Shown here: positions 1 through 7,978 of the stretch, piece by piece
Position numbering within the stretch: position 1 is the first letter of the stretch
Layout of the letters: each line of letters begins with the position of its first letter
Origin: JBCBWG01 sp038523925
GTDB taxonomy: Bacteria > Pseudomonadota > Alphaproteobacteria > Rhizobiales > Hyphomicrobiaceae
Length of the DNA: 64,000 bases
Reading direction: 5' to 3'
Assembly (NCBI GenBank): GCA_038523925.1
Contig: JBCBIY010000005.1
Span: forward strand, 124,001-188,000
Program-made: the position numbers and the translations under genes
The notes under the pieces: generated by a model
What the model was told of the DNA's origin: nothing
Databases searched by the model: none
The model's input: the letters and a program-made list of their open reading frames with translations, nothing else

Positions 1-353
1 TCCGCTTCCTGCAAGTGAAACCGCGCGTTTGGAAAATCGTCGAGCGTGCCGGCATGATCGAAGTGAAGGTGCGAGACGATCAGCGTCTCGATGCGCTCGA
101 CCGGGATGCCGAGCCGTCCGAGCGCTTCCTGCGGCGTCAGCGTGATGGCGCGGCCACGTCGCTTTGCCTCGGCATGATTGAAGCCTGTATCGACCAGGAT
201 CGTGCGGTTCTGATTGCGGATGACCCAGACGTAGAAGTCGATCGGCATGGGCGCTGCGTGATCGTCATCATTGATGAAATTGTTGCCACGCGTGCGCTGG
301 GTCATCTCCGCATACTTGATTGCGAGCACCTCATACGTCTCGACTTCGGGCAC
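1..353 (-). CDS. MBL-fold metallohydrolase, partial (C-terminus outside window)
   Basis: The reverse strand reads as the first 117 residues of a metallo-beta-lactamase-fold hydrolase. The zinc-binding motif HLHFDHAG lies at residues 95-102, preceded by an ILVDTGFNH strand-turn typical of this fold. A GTG start at 353 is chosen because GGGAGAG sits six bases upstream and the reading frame begins cleanly there. The N-terminus resembles N-acyl-homoserine lactonase-like and related MBL hydrolases, but the substrate cannot be told from this fragment. The gene runs off the left edge. It is divergent from the malonyl-CoA decarboxylase gene across about 157 bases. Confidence 0.85.
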   Translation of the reverse strand, partial: MPEVETYEVLAIKYAEMTQRTRGNNFINDDDHAAPMPIDFYVWVIRNQNRTILVDTGFNHAEAKRRGRAITLTPQEALGRLGIPVERIETLIVSHLHFDHAGTLDDFPNARFHLQEA

Positions 354-510
354 AGTGCCTCTCCCTTATTTATTCACTTCACGGATACTGGATCAGGCCG
401 GCCTGCGCGTCGACCACATTGGCCGCGGTCTTGATGCTGGCGGATGCGGCATCGGCGGGCTACATGGCGACAAGACAAACGCCCGCACGTGCTCACAAAG
501 GCCTGATGCG

Positions 511-1878
511 ATGAACAACGCTTGGTTCTTCCAGGATTTGCTTGCGACGATTGCAGATCGCGGCCGAACGCTGCTGCCCGCGTCGCTGTTCAAAGGGGAT
601 ACGGAGCTTGGGCTGCAGCAACTCGTTGAGGCGTTGATGTCCGGGCGCGGCGAGGCCTCGGGCGTCGCGATTGCGCGGCAGCTTCTGCGCCACTACGAGA
701 TCCTCGAAGACGATCAGCAGCGCAGCGCCTTCTTCCGGTATCTGACTGCGCGGCTCAAAACCGATGAGACTGCGGCCGTCGCAGCGGCGACCGCTTACGC
801 CGGCAACCCATCGCTTGAAACGCTTGCTGAGCTTCAAACCGCGATCGCAAGCCCGCAACAGGAATTTATGCGCCGGTTGAACCTCGCGCCGAACGGTACG
901 GCGGCGATCGTGCGGATGCGGGCGGACCTCCTTAGGATCGGGGTCGACACGCCGGAACTCCGGCAGCTCGATGCGGACATGGTCCACCTGCTGCAGAGTT
1001 GGTTCAATCGCGGGTTTCTCGTCTTGAGGCGCATTGACTGGCAGACGTCGGCAGCCATCCTTGACCGCATCATTGCCTACGAGGCCGTGCACGAGATTGA
1101 CGGCTGGGAGGATCTGAAGCGCCGGCTCGATCCGGTCGATCGCCGCTGCTTCGGCTTCTTCCATCCCTCGCTCGTCGACGAACCGCTGATCTTCGTCGAA
1201 GTCGCGCTCATGCACGATATGCCGGCGAGCATCGGCGATGTCCTCAACGAGGCGCCGAAGTCCGACGCAGATCACCAGCAGCCACCGGCCGATCCGACCA
1301 CGGCCGTCTTCTATTCCATCTCGAACTGCCAAGAGGGCTTGCGCGGGATTTCGTTTGGCAACTTCCTGATCAAGCAAGTGGTCGCCGATCTGATGCAGGA
1401 CCACGCTTCCCTCAAGACATTCGTGACGCTCTCGCCGGTGCCGCGTTTCGCGCGCTGGCTGGCAGGCGCCCAGTTGCCGCCGGAAGCGACCGCCGTCCGC
1501 GATCAGCTCGCCGCCGACCCAGCCGATGCCGACCCTGCGGCAGTCGCTGCTCTCGCCGCGCGCTATTTCCTGACCGCGCGCACACCGACCGGCGCGGTCA
1601 TCGATCCCGTCGCACGCTTCCACCTCGGAAACGGGGCGCGGCTTGAGCGCATCAACGTGGCCGCCGACCCGTCAGCCAAAGCGCAATCGCAATCCCATGG
1701 CGTGATGGTAAACTACCTCTACGAGCCCCGCGAAATCGAGCGCAATCATGAGCAGTTTGCGAACCAGGGCACCGTCGCTGCGTCGAAGTCCGTGCGCGCA
1801 CTGCTGCGAGACCAGCACGCTGCTGACCCAACGCCTGCGCTGGGGGCCGCCGATGCGGCTGCGATGGAGCGGGCCTAG
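511..1878 (+). CDS. malonyl-CoA decarboxylase
   Basis: Decarboxylates malonyl-CoA to acetyl-CoA and CO2. The 455-residue product matches the usual bacterial length. Family hallmarks seen: HPSLVDEPLIFVE near residue 217, the SISNCQEGLRGISFGNFL block near 268, and FHLGNGARLERIN near 370, followed by SHGVMVNYLY. The C-terminal part is the GNAT-like catalytic domain known for this family. The frame stays open upstream to 271, but ATG 511 (MNNAWFFQDLL) is preferred because the upstream residues look unlike the family. No malonyl-CoA synthetase (matB) or malonate transporter lies beside it, so this is not a complete mat cluster here. Confidence 0.9.
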   Translation: MNNAWFFQDLLATIADRGRTLLPASLFKGDTELGLQQLVEALMSGRGEASGVAIARQLLRHYEILEDDQQRSAFFRYLTARLKTDETAAVAAATAYAGNPSLETLAELQTAIASPQQEFMRRLNLAPNGTAAIVRMRADLLRIGVDTPELRQLDADMVHLLQSWFNRGFLVLRRIDWQTSAAILDRIIAYEAVHEIDGWEDLKRRLDPVDRRCFGFFHPSLVDEPLIFVEVALMHDMPASIGDVLNEAPKSDADHQQPPADPTTAVFYSISNCQEGLRGISFGNFLIKQVVADLMQDHASLKTFVTLSPVPRFARWLAGAQLPPEATAVRDQLAADPADADPAAVAALAARYFLTARTPTGAVIDPVARFHLGNGARLERINVAADPSAKAQSQSHGVMVNYLYEPREIERNHEQFANQGTVAASKSVRALLRDQHAADPTPALGAADAAAMERA

Positions 1879-2116
1879 GCCGGTAAGGCTGCAATCCAGC
1901 GCGCCTGATTTGGTCTCGCGGTCTCGATTGGCGCTGCATCTCTTGGATCACGCGATCCCGCCTCACACCGGCGGGTTTTAAGCCGTAGGCGGTCGGCGGA
2001 ACCGCCGTGCCATGCAGCCGTTTCGCTCTCACTCTTGTCTCGGTTTAAGCCGCGTGCAGTATGCAGCCGACTGATGGCCGGCCGGCTCGGCGCGCGGCCC
2101 ACTGGAGTGATTGAGT

Positions 2117-3130
2117 ATGCGTTACGGCCGTGACGACCGCGAAAGCAGCAACGTTGAAGACCGCCGGGGCCGCGGTGGTGGGTTCCGCCTTCCGGGCGGC
2201 TTCGGCGGACGCGGCCGGCGCATCCGCCTGCCGATGGGTGGCGGGCGCGGCGGCGGGTTCTCGATCACGACGCTGCTGATCATTGGCGCGATCATGCTGC
2301 TGTTCGGGTTCAATCCGCTCGATCTGCTGCGCGGCAACTTCAGCGGCGGTGGTGGCGGCGCGCCCGACTACAGCCAGGTCCCGCAACTCCCGCGCAATGA
2401 CGGCGGCGCGCGCACGGGCTCTGGGCGCACCGGCTCTCCGTTCCAGCTTCCGGGCGGGTCGGGCCAGGCACAGGTCCCGGCCGGCAACGATGAGCTTGCG
2501 ACCTTCACCAAGCGGGTGCTTGCCGACACGGAAGACGTCTGGAACCGCGTGTTCCAGCAGATGGGACGCCGCTACGAAGAGCCGAAGCTCGTGATCTTCT
2601 CGGGCGCAACGTCGACTGGATGCGGCATGGGCCAGAGCGCGATGGGGCCGTTCTACTGCCCGCTCGACCGAAAGATTTACATCGACCTCAAATTCTACCG
2701 CGATCTCAAGCAGCGCTTTAAGGCGCCTGGCGACTTTGCGCAGGCCTACGTCATCGCCCATGAAGTCGGCCACCACATCCAGCTCCTCCTAGGCATCGCC
2801 CAGCGCGTGCAGGAGATGAAACGCCGGGTGTCCAAGACGCAGTCCAACGCCATCCAGGTGCGCATGGAACTGCAAGCCGACTGCATCGCCGGCGTGTGGG
2901 CGAACCTGAATGATCAGCTCAAGAACCGGCTTGAGCAGGGCGACATTCAGGAAGGCCTGAATGCTGCAAGCGCGATTGGTGACGACATGATCCAGCGGCG
3001 GACGACCGGCCGCGTCGTGCCCGATGCCTTCACCCACGGCTCATCCGAGCAGCGCGTGCGCTGGTTCCGGCGCGGGTTCGACAGCGGCCGGCTGCAGGAT
3101 TGCGACACGTTCAACGCACAGCGGATCTAG
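2117..3130 (+). CDS. YpfJ-family neutral zinc metallopeptidase
   Basis: A 337-residue putative membrane-anchored zinc peptidase (zincin-like YpfJ family). The N-terminal ~45 residues are Gly/Arg-rich and cytoplasmic-looking, followed by a single hydrophobic segment (about 48-68) and a Gly/Pro-rich linker. The catalytic HEVGHH motif is at about residues 215-220, and the ELQADC segment near 251, which normally supplies the third zinc ligand, is present. SAMGPFYCPLDRKIYIDL is another family signature. ATG 2117 is chosen over an in-frame TTG at 2111 because GGAG at 2104 is better spaced to the ATG. Substrate unknown. It stands alone between the decarboxylase and a 393-base gap. Confidence 0.88.
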   Translation: MRYGRDDRESSNVEDRRGRGGGFRLPGGFGGRGRRIRLPMGGGRGGGFSITTLLIIGAIMLLFGFNPLDLLRGNFSGGGGGAPDYSQVPQLPRNDGGARTGSGRTGSPFQLPGGSGQAQVPAGNDELATFTKRVLADTEDVWNRVFQQMGRRYEEPKLVIFSGATSTGCGMGQSAMGPFYCPLDRKIYIDLKFYRDLKQRFKAPGDFAQAYVIAHEVGHHIQLLLGIAQRVQEMKRRVSKTQSNAIQVRMELQADCIAGVWANLNDQLKNRLEQGDIQEGLNAASAIGDDMIQRRTTGRVVPDAFTHGSSEQRVRWFRRGFDSGRLQDCDTFNAQRI

Positions 3131-3523
3131 AGCACGTTCGAGTTCGGCTCGGGCGCCTGACGCGTCCAGCGCTGCGCCACAGTGGACCCGGGATCAGATC
3201 AGGTGAACGGCGTCGCCCCCTCAACCGATCGCGGCGCCTTTGCGGCGCCGGACGTGCTCATCATGAGCGCAACTTCAGCGCGCAGAACGTATGGCCGATC
3301 CGCCACGGGGCGCCGCCGTCAGTCATCGATAACGCAGTGGCACGCTGAAACTCCGAGGCTCAGCGGCTAGTTATCTCAGACACGAGCGCCGTCGGCGTCT
3401 GTGGCACATCGGTTCGCAAGCAGCGCGCTGATGCGCGATCCGCCCGCCGGCCCGGTGCCGCTGCCGCGATCCCGCCGCAATCGACGCCGCGCCGCGCTCG
3501 ACCCGTGTGAGGAGTGACCGTTG
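3131..3523. other. 393-base gap without a convincing gene
   Basis: Short frames here have no recognisable motif. A 7-bp inverted repeat with a 5-base loop (3232-3250, CGGCGCC/GGCGCCG) lies about 100 bases past the YpfJ-family stop and could act as a weak terminator, but it has no T tract. The last part presumably holds the promoter of the L,D-transpeptidase gene, which has a GAGGAG ribosome-binding site at 3509-3514. Confidence 0.5.
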
Positions 3524-4177
3524 ATGATCCGCGTTTTACCGCGTGCTGCTGTTCTCTCTGGTGCCGTCGCCGCCCTCGCTTTGGGCGCCACCGCAAGCCA
3601 TGCGCAGTCCTTCTGGGGCTTCGGCGGCAAGAACTCCGTCGATGACCGCACGGTCGTTGGCTTCTCGTCCAAGTACCAGCCGGGCGAGATCGTCGTCAGC
3701 TTTGGCGACCGCCGGCTCTACTACGTGACCAAGCGCGGGCAGGCGATCAGCTATCCGATCGCCGTGCCACGTCCGAAGAGCCGGTGGCAGGGCGTTCTCC
3801 GCGTTTCGCTGAAGCGTGAGAACCCGGACTGGACGCCAACGCCTCGCATGCGGAAAGAGAACCCGAAGCTTCCAGCCCACGTGCCGGGTGGGCACAAGCT
3901 CAATCCGCTCGGGGTCCGCGCGCTCTACCTCGGCTCAACGCTTTACCGGATCCATGGGACAGACGCGCCGTGGACGATCGGCAAGAACGTCTCGAAGGGT
4001 TGCGTGCGGATGCACAACGACCACGTCGTCGAGCTCTACAAGCGCGTCGGCGTCGGCGCGAAGGTCACTGCGACGTGGAAGAAGTTCAAGCCGCCGGTCA
4101 TCAGCGCAAGCGGCTATGGTGCGGGCTCATCGAAGCGCGACACCGGCTGGAAGTCCAAAGCGCTCGGCATGAACTGA
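3524..4177 (+). CDS. L,D-transpeptidase (YkuD domain), exported
   Basis: A 217-residue periplasmic enzyme likely to make 3-3 peptidoglycan cross-links or attach proteins to peptidoglycan. It begins with a signal peptide (MIRVLPRAAVLSGAVAALAL, cleavage after about SHA). The YkuD domain follows: PGEIVVSFGDRRLYYV starts it, and the catalytic site is IHGTDAPWTIG..SKGCVRMHN with His144 and nucleophile Cys160. ATG 3524 follows GAGGAG by nine bases; the TTG just before it is less likely. The gene ends 146 bases before the AceE-like gene, with a good terminator hairpin between (4205-4236), so it is probably transcribed alone. Confidence 0.92.
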   Translation: MIRVLPRAAVLSGAVAALALGATASHAQSFWGFGGKNSVDDRTVVGFSSKYQPGEIVVSFGDRRLYYVTKRGQAISYPIAVPRPKSRWQGVLRVSLKRENPDWTPTPRMRKENPKLPAHVPGGHKLNPLGVRALYLGSTLYRIHGTDAPWTIGKNVSKGCVRMHNDHVVELYKRVGVGAKVTATWKKFKPPVISASGYGAGSSKRDTGWKSKALGMN

Positions 4178-4204
4178 CCACGCGCACATCGCGAAGTTTA
4201 ACAG

Positions 4205-4240
4205 ACGGCTCCGTGGCAACGCTGCGGGGCCGTTTTGCTT
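4205..4240 (+). terminator. rho-independent terminator after the L,D-transpeptidase gene
   Basis: Inverted repeat ACGGCTCCG (4205-4213) and CGGGGCCGT (4225-4233) forms a 9-bp stem with one G-U pair and an 11-base loop. It is followed directly by TTTTGCTTGT. It lies 28 bases past the transpeptidase stop. Confidence 0.7.
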
Positions 4241-4323
4241 GTCAGGTCCGCGCGTTTCAGCAACGCTTCTCGGGCAACGAAACGTACGACACATCGCACT
4301 TGAGCGCTGATCGGAGAGACGGC

Positions 4324-6744
4324 ATGACGCGCGCCGACGCGGGGGCTGCACCCCCCATTCCTATCGATCACCTGAAGAAGATCGAGCAGAAACTGCTCTG
4401 GCTTGCGTGCTGGACGATTCACAATGCGAACGCGCTCCGCGATACCGGCGACGGTGTCAAAGTCGGCGGGCACCAGGCCTCGAGCGCGTCGATGGTCTCG
4501 ATGATGACTGCGCTCTACTTCCATGCGCTCCGCCCGGAAGACCGGGTCGCCGTCAAGCCGCATGCGTCGCCCGTCTTTCACGCGATGCAATACCTGATGG
4601 GCAATCAGACGCGCGACCGGCTTGAAGCCTTTCGGGGGTTTGGCGGCGCACAGAGCTATCCAAGCCGCACCAAGGACGTTGACGACGTCGACTTCTCGAC
4701 GGGCTCAGTCGGCCTCGGCGTCGGTATTACCGCGTTTGCTGCGATGGTGCAGGACTACCTGCGCGCCCGCGGCTTGCGGGACGGGCAACCGGACGGCCGG
4801 ATGATCGCGCTGGTCGGTGATGCGGAACTCGACGAAGGCAACGTCTACGAGTGCCTTCAGGAGGGCTGGAAGCACGACCTGCGCAACACGTGGTGGATCA
4901 TCGACTACAACCGCCAAAGCCTCGACGGCGTCGTGCGCGAGGGTCTCTGGCAGCGCATCTCGGCGATCTTCGAAGCGTTCGGCTGGGACGTCGTTGTCCT
5001 GAAGCACGGCGCCTTGCAGGAAGCCGCGTTCGCCGAGCCGGGCGGGGAGGCGCTGCGCCAATGGATCGAGACCTGCCCGAACCAGCTCTACTCTGCTCTC
5101 ACGTTCCAGGGCGGCGCTGCCTGGCGGGCGCGGCTGATGGACGAAATCGGTGACCAGGGTGACGTCACCGCGCTGATCAATCGCCGCAGTGACGAAGACC
5201 TTGCCGAGCTCATGAACAACCTCGGCGGTCATTGCGTCGAGACACTTGCCCGCGCGTTCCAGGCGATCGATCACGACCGGCCGACAGCCTTTCTCGCCTA
5301 CACCATCAAGGGCTGGGGCACGCCGCTTGCCGGCCACAAGGACAACCACTCCGGCCTCATGACTGGCGCGCAGATGGATGCGTTCCGGGCCCAGATGCAG
5401 GTTGGCGAAGGCGCGGAGTGGGACCCGTTCGCCGGCCTGATTGATGTCGATGCGCTGCGCGCGTTCCTGGCGGACGTGCCGTTCTTCCGCGACGGACCGC
5501 GGCGCTATCAGGCCGGCCGCATTGCAACTCCGGGTGCCGTTCCGCTCGACGACAAAACGCTTTCGACACAAGCGGGCTTTGGCAAGGTGCTCGACCAGGT
5601 CGCGCGCGGCGACAGCGCATTCGCCGATCGCATCCTCACGACCTCGCCGGATGTCACCGTCTCAACGAACCTCGGACCGTGGGTCAACCGGCGCGGGCTC
5701 TTCGCTCGCGATGAGATGGCTGACACCTTTCGCGACGAGCGCGTGCCGTCAGCGCAGAAGTGGCGGTTCTCGCCACAGGGCCAGCACGTCGAACTCGGCA
5801 TCGCTGAGATGAACCTGTTCCTCATGCTTGGCGCAGCCGGGCTCTCGCATTCGCTGTTTGGTGAGCGGCTGATCCCGATCGGCACGGTCTACGATCCGTT
5901 TGTTGCCCGCGGGCTCGATGCGCTCAATTACGCCTGCTACCAGGACGCGCGATTCATGATCGCCGGCACCCCATCTGGCGTGACGCTGGCACCGGAAGGC
6001 GGCGCACACCAGTCGATCGGCTCGCCGCTGATTGGGCTCTCGCAGGATGGGCTCGCCGCATTCGAGCCCGCTTACCTCGACGAGCTGTCGATCATTATGG
6101 AGTGGACGTTTGACTATCTGCAGCGCGACGGCGAGGGCGACCCCGATGAGCGCACGTGGTTGCGCGATGAGACCGGCGGATCGGTTTACCTGCGCCTGTC
6201 AACGCGGCCGATCGAGCAGCCGGGCACCCGCAGCGATCCAGACTTCGCGCAGTCGGTGATCGATGGCGCTTACTGGGCGCGAAAGCCGGGGCGAAACGCC
6301 GACGTGATCATTGCCTATCAGGGCGTCGTCGCGCCGGAAGCGATCGAAGCGGCCGGCCTCATCGGCGAGGACCGTCGCGACATCGGCGTGCTCGCGGTCA
6401 CATCAGCGGACCGGCTTAATGCCGGCTGGACCGCGGCCCAGCGCGTCAGGCGGCGCGGGGAGGGCCATGCGACCAGTCACATCGAACGGCTGCTGGCGCT
6501 GGCCCCGCCGCACTGCACATTGATCACGGTGATTGACGGGCATCCGGCGACGCTTGCGTGGCTCGGCGGTGTGATGGGCCACCAGACCGTTGCGCTGGGC
6601 GTTGAGCACTTCGGCCAGACGGGAACGGTGCAGGATCTCTATCGGCACTTCGGCATCGACACGGGCGCGATCGTCTCGGCCGCATCACGCAATGCGAGCG
6701 GGCGGCCGGTGCGCCATCTTGGACGCGCAGTTGCGGAGGGGTAG
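4324..6744 (+). CDS. AceE-like homodimeric pyruvate dehydrogenase E1 / transketolase-family enzyme
   Basis: A thiamine-diphosphate enzyme of the homodimeric pyruvate dehydrogenase E1 family, which decarboxylates a 2-oxoacid and passes the acyl group to a lipoyl E2. At 806 residues it is shorter than classical AceE (about 880-890). The TPP motif GDAELDEGN is at residues 165-173, with the matching DYNRQSLDG some 25 residues on. HQASSASMVSMMTALYF near the N-terminus and GTVYDPFVARGLDAL further on are shared with AceE. ATG 4324 is supported by GGAGAG five bases upstream. No E2 or E3 gene is adjacent; lpdA and lipA lie 12-17 kb downstream. Its true oxoacid substrate is therefore an inference. Confidence 0.8.
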   Translation: MTRADAGAAPPIPIDHLKKIEQKLLWLACWTIHNANALRDTGDGVKVGGHQASSASMVSMMTALYFHALRPEDRVAVKPHASPVFHAMQYLMGNQTRDRLEAFRGFGGAQSYPSRTKDVDDVDFSTGSVGLGVGITAFAAMVQDYLRARGLRDGQPDGRMIALVGDAELDEGNVYECLQEGWKHDLRNTWWIIDYNRQSLDGVVREGLWQRISAIFEAFGWDVVVLKHGALQEAAFAEPGGEALRQWIETCPNQLYSALTFQGGAAWRARLMDEIGDQGDVTALINRRSDEDLAELMNNLGGHCVETLARAFQAIDHDRPTAFLAYTIKGWGTPLAGHKDNHSGLMTGAQMDAFRAQMQVGEGAEWDPFAGLIDVDALRAFLADVPFFRDGPRRYQAGRIATPGAVPLDDKTLSTQAGFGKVLDQVARGDSAFADRILTTSPDVTVSTNLGPWVNRRGLFARDEMADTFRDERVPSAQKWRFSPQGQHVELGIAEMNLFLMLGAAGLSHSLFGERLIPIGTVYDPFVARGLDALNYACYQDARFMIAGTPSGVTLAPEGGAHQSIGSPLIGLSQDGLAAFEPAYLDELSIIMEWTFDYLQRDGEGDPDERTWLRDETGGSVYLRLSTRPIEQPGTRSDPDFAQSVIDGAYWARKPGRNADVIIAYQGVVAPEAIEAAGLIGEDRRDIGVLAVTSADRLNAGWTAAQRVRRRGEGHATSHIERLLALAPPHCTLITVIDGHPATLAWLGGVMGHQTVALGVEHFGQTGTVQDLYRHFGIDTGAIVSAASRNASGRPVRHLGRAVAEG

Positions 6745-6766
6745 GTCGGCTAAGCGGCCGGAACGG

Positions 6767-7876
6767 CTATTTGACGACGAGGCAGTCGAGGCCGTCGCGA
6801 CGCAGTTGTGCGCAGACCGTTCGCGTGTCGCTGGCCGAGCGGAACGGGCCAACGATGACCTTATGTAAGGTCCCCATGTTGCCGACCTGAGCTGACCGCA
6901 CGGACGCTTTCGAGCTGCCAAGGCCGGCTGCGTACTTCTTGTTGACCTGCGACGCGACCTGGCGCGCTTCGCCCTCGCTCCGGAAGGCTGCGACCTGGAC
7001 CGCAATCGCTGTGCGCGACGCTGACCGCTTTGGGGCTGCCGTACCTGTGCTGCCGGAGCCTTGCCGCTTCACAGACGTTTGCGACGACCAGCCCGATGTG
7101 GCTGTGCCGGGCGCTGCGGATGGCCGATTGATCGATGCTGTTGTTGGCGAGGTCGCGCTTCCGGCTTGCCCGCCAAAGAGATTGTTGAAGAAGCCGGAGA
7201 CGTTGCGGCCGAGGTTGGCAAGCGGATCGGCTCCGCTCGCGCCTGCGCCAGACGAAGGCGTCGCGGCGCGCCCCTGCGACGCGACCTGCGTATTCCAGCC
7301 AAGCGATGGGGAGGCTGCCGGCGCAGCAGGCCGGGCGGCTGGGGCCGCCGGTGTGCGCGCAACGGATTTCGGTTTCGGCGCTGCAGGCGTTGACGGCGCG
7401 GGTGTCGCGACGCGGTTGGTCACGGCGGGGACGGCGCCCGGGTTTGCCTGGCCCTGGCCTGAGAGACCGGCCTGCTCATACGTTGCCGCACGCGCAGCAA
7501 TCGCCGCCGCGCGGTCATCCTTCGACAGCCCGTTCTTGATCCAGAGCGCAGCCGTCAAATCCTCGATCGCCTGCGCCTGCTGCTTCAGCGCCCGGTAGGC
7601 GAGCCCACGATGATAGAGGGCTGATGCAAGATCGCGGTAGTTCAGACGGCGGCTATTGATGGCCGTTCCAAGCTTATCGAGGCCGGCCTTCGCGCGGCCC
7701 GCCTTGATCGCGGTCCGACCTTCAGCGAGTGCCTTCGTGGCCTGCGCGCTGGTCAATCGCTTCGCCGCCGCACTCGCCGCTTTTTGCGTTTGCGCGGCGG
7801 CCACGGTCGCGTACCCGCCCACCACAAGGGTCAGCGAGGCAGCAAACGTCCAGACAATCAGGTGTCTGCTAATCAT
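6767..7876 (-). CDS. exported TPR/SPOR-domain protein
   Basis: A 369-residue exported protein. A signal peptide (MISRHLIVWTFAASLTLVVGG, ending near AAAQ) is followed by a helical tetratricopeptide-like region (about residues 45-140, with GRTAIKAGRAKAGLDKLGTAI and ALYHRGLAYRALKQQAQAIE). Then comes a long Ala/Pro/Ser-rich linker and a C-terminal SPOR domain (about 290-369, VQVAAFRSEGEARQVASQV..HKVIVGPF). SPOR domains bind denuded septal peptidoglycan, so a role in division or wall remodelling is likely. ATG 7876 is chosen because it begins the signal peptide; the frame is open further upstream. It lies downstream of glmS on the same strand. Confidence 0.75.
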   Translation of the reverse strand: MISRHLIVWTFAASLTLVVGGYATVAAAQTQKAASAAAKRLTSAQATKALAEGRTAIKAGRAKAGLDKLGTAINSRRLNYRDLASALYHRGLAYRALKQQAQAIEDLTAALWIKNGLSKDDRAAAIAARAATYEQAGLSGQGQANPGAVPAVTNRVATPAPSTPAAPKPKSVARTPAAPAARPAAPAASPSLGWNTQVASQGRAATPSSGAGASGADPLANLGRNVSGFFNNLFGGQAGSATSPTTASINRPSAAPGTATSGWSSQTSVKRQGSGSTGTAAPKRSASRTAIAVQVAAFRSEGEARQVASQVNKKYAAGLGSSKASVRSAQVGNMGTLHKVIVGPFRSASDTRTVCAQLRRDGLDCLVVK

Positions 7877-7978
7877 CCCCAGGCACTCCCGGCCGAGAGT
7901 ACGCGCACGCAATCGAGCCGCCATCCAACAGAGCACTGCGGCAATGCAAAGGCAACGTTTCGCAGCCCTCGGAGCGCC

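Noticed and set aside
493..1623. Long open frame on the reverse strand under malonyl-CoA decarboxylase
   Set aside because: It is antisense to a well-recognised gene and has an Arg/Asp/Glu-rich composition typical of shadow frames in GC-rich DNA.
3970..4323. Upstream extension of the AceE-like frame to 3970
   Set aside because: It overlaps the end of the L,D-transpeptidase gene and the terminator, and a good ribosome-binding site marks ATG 4324.
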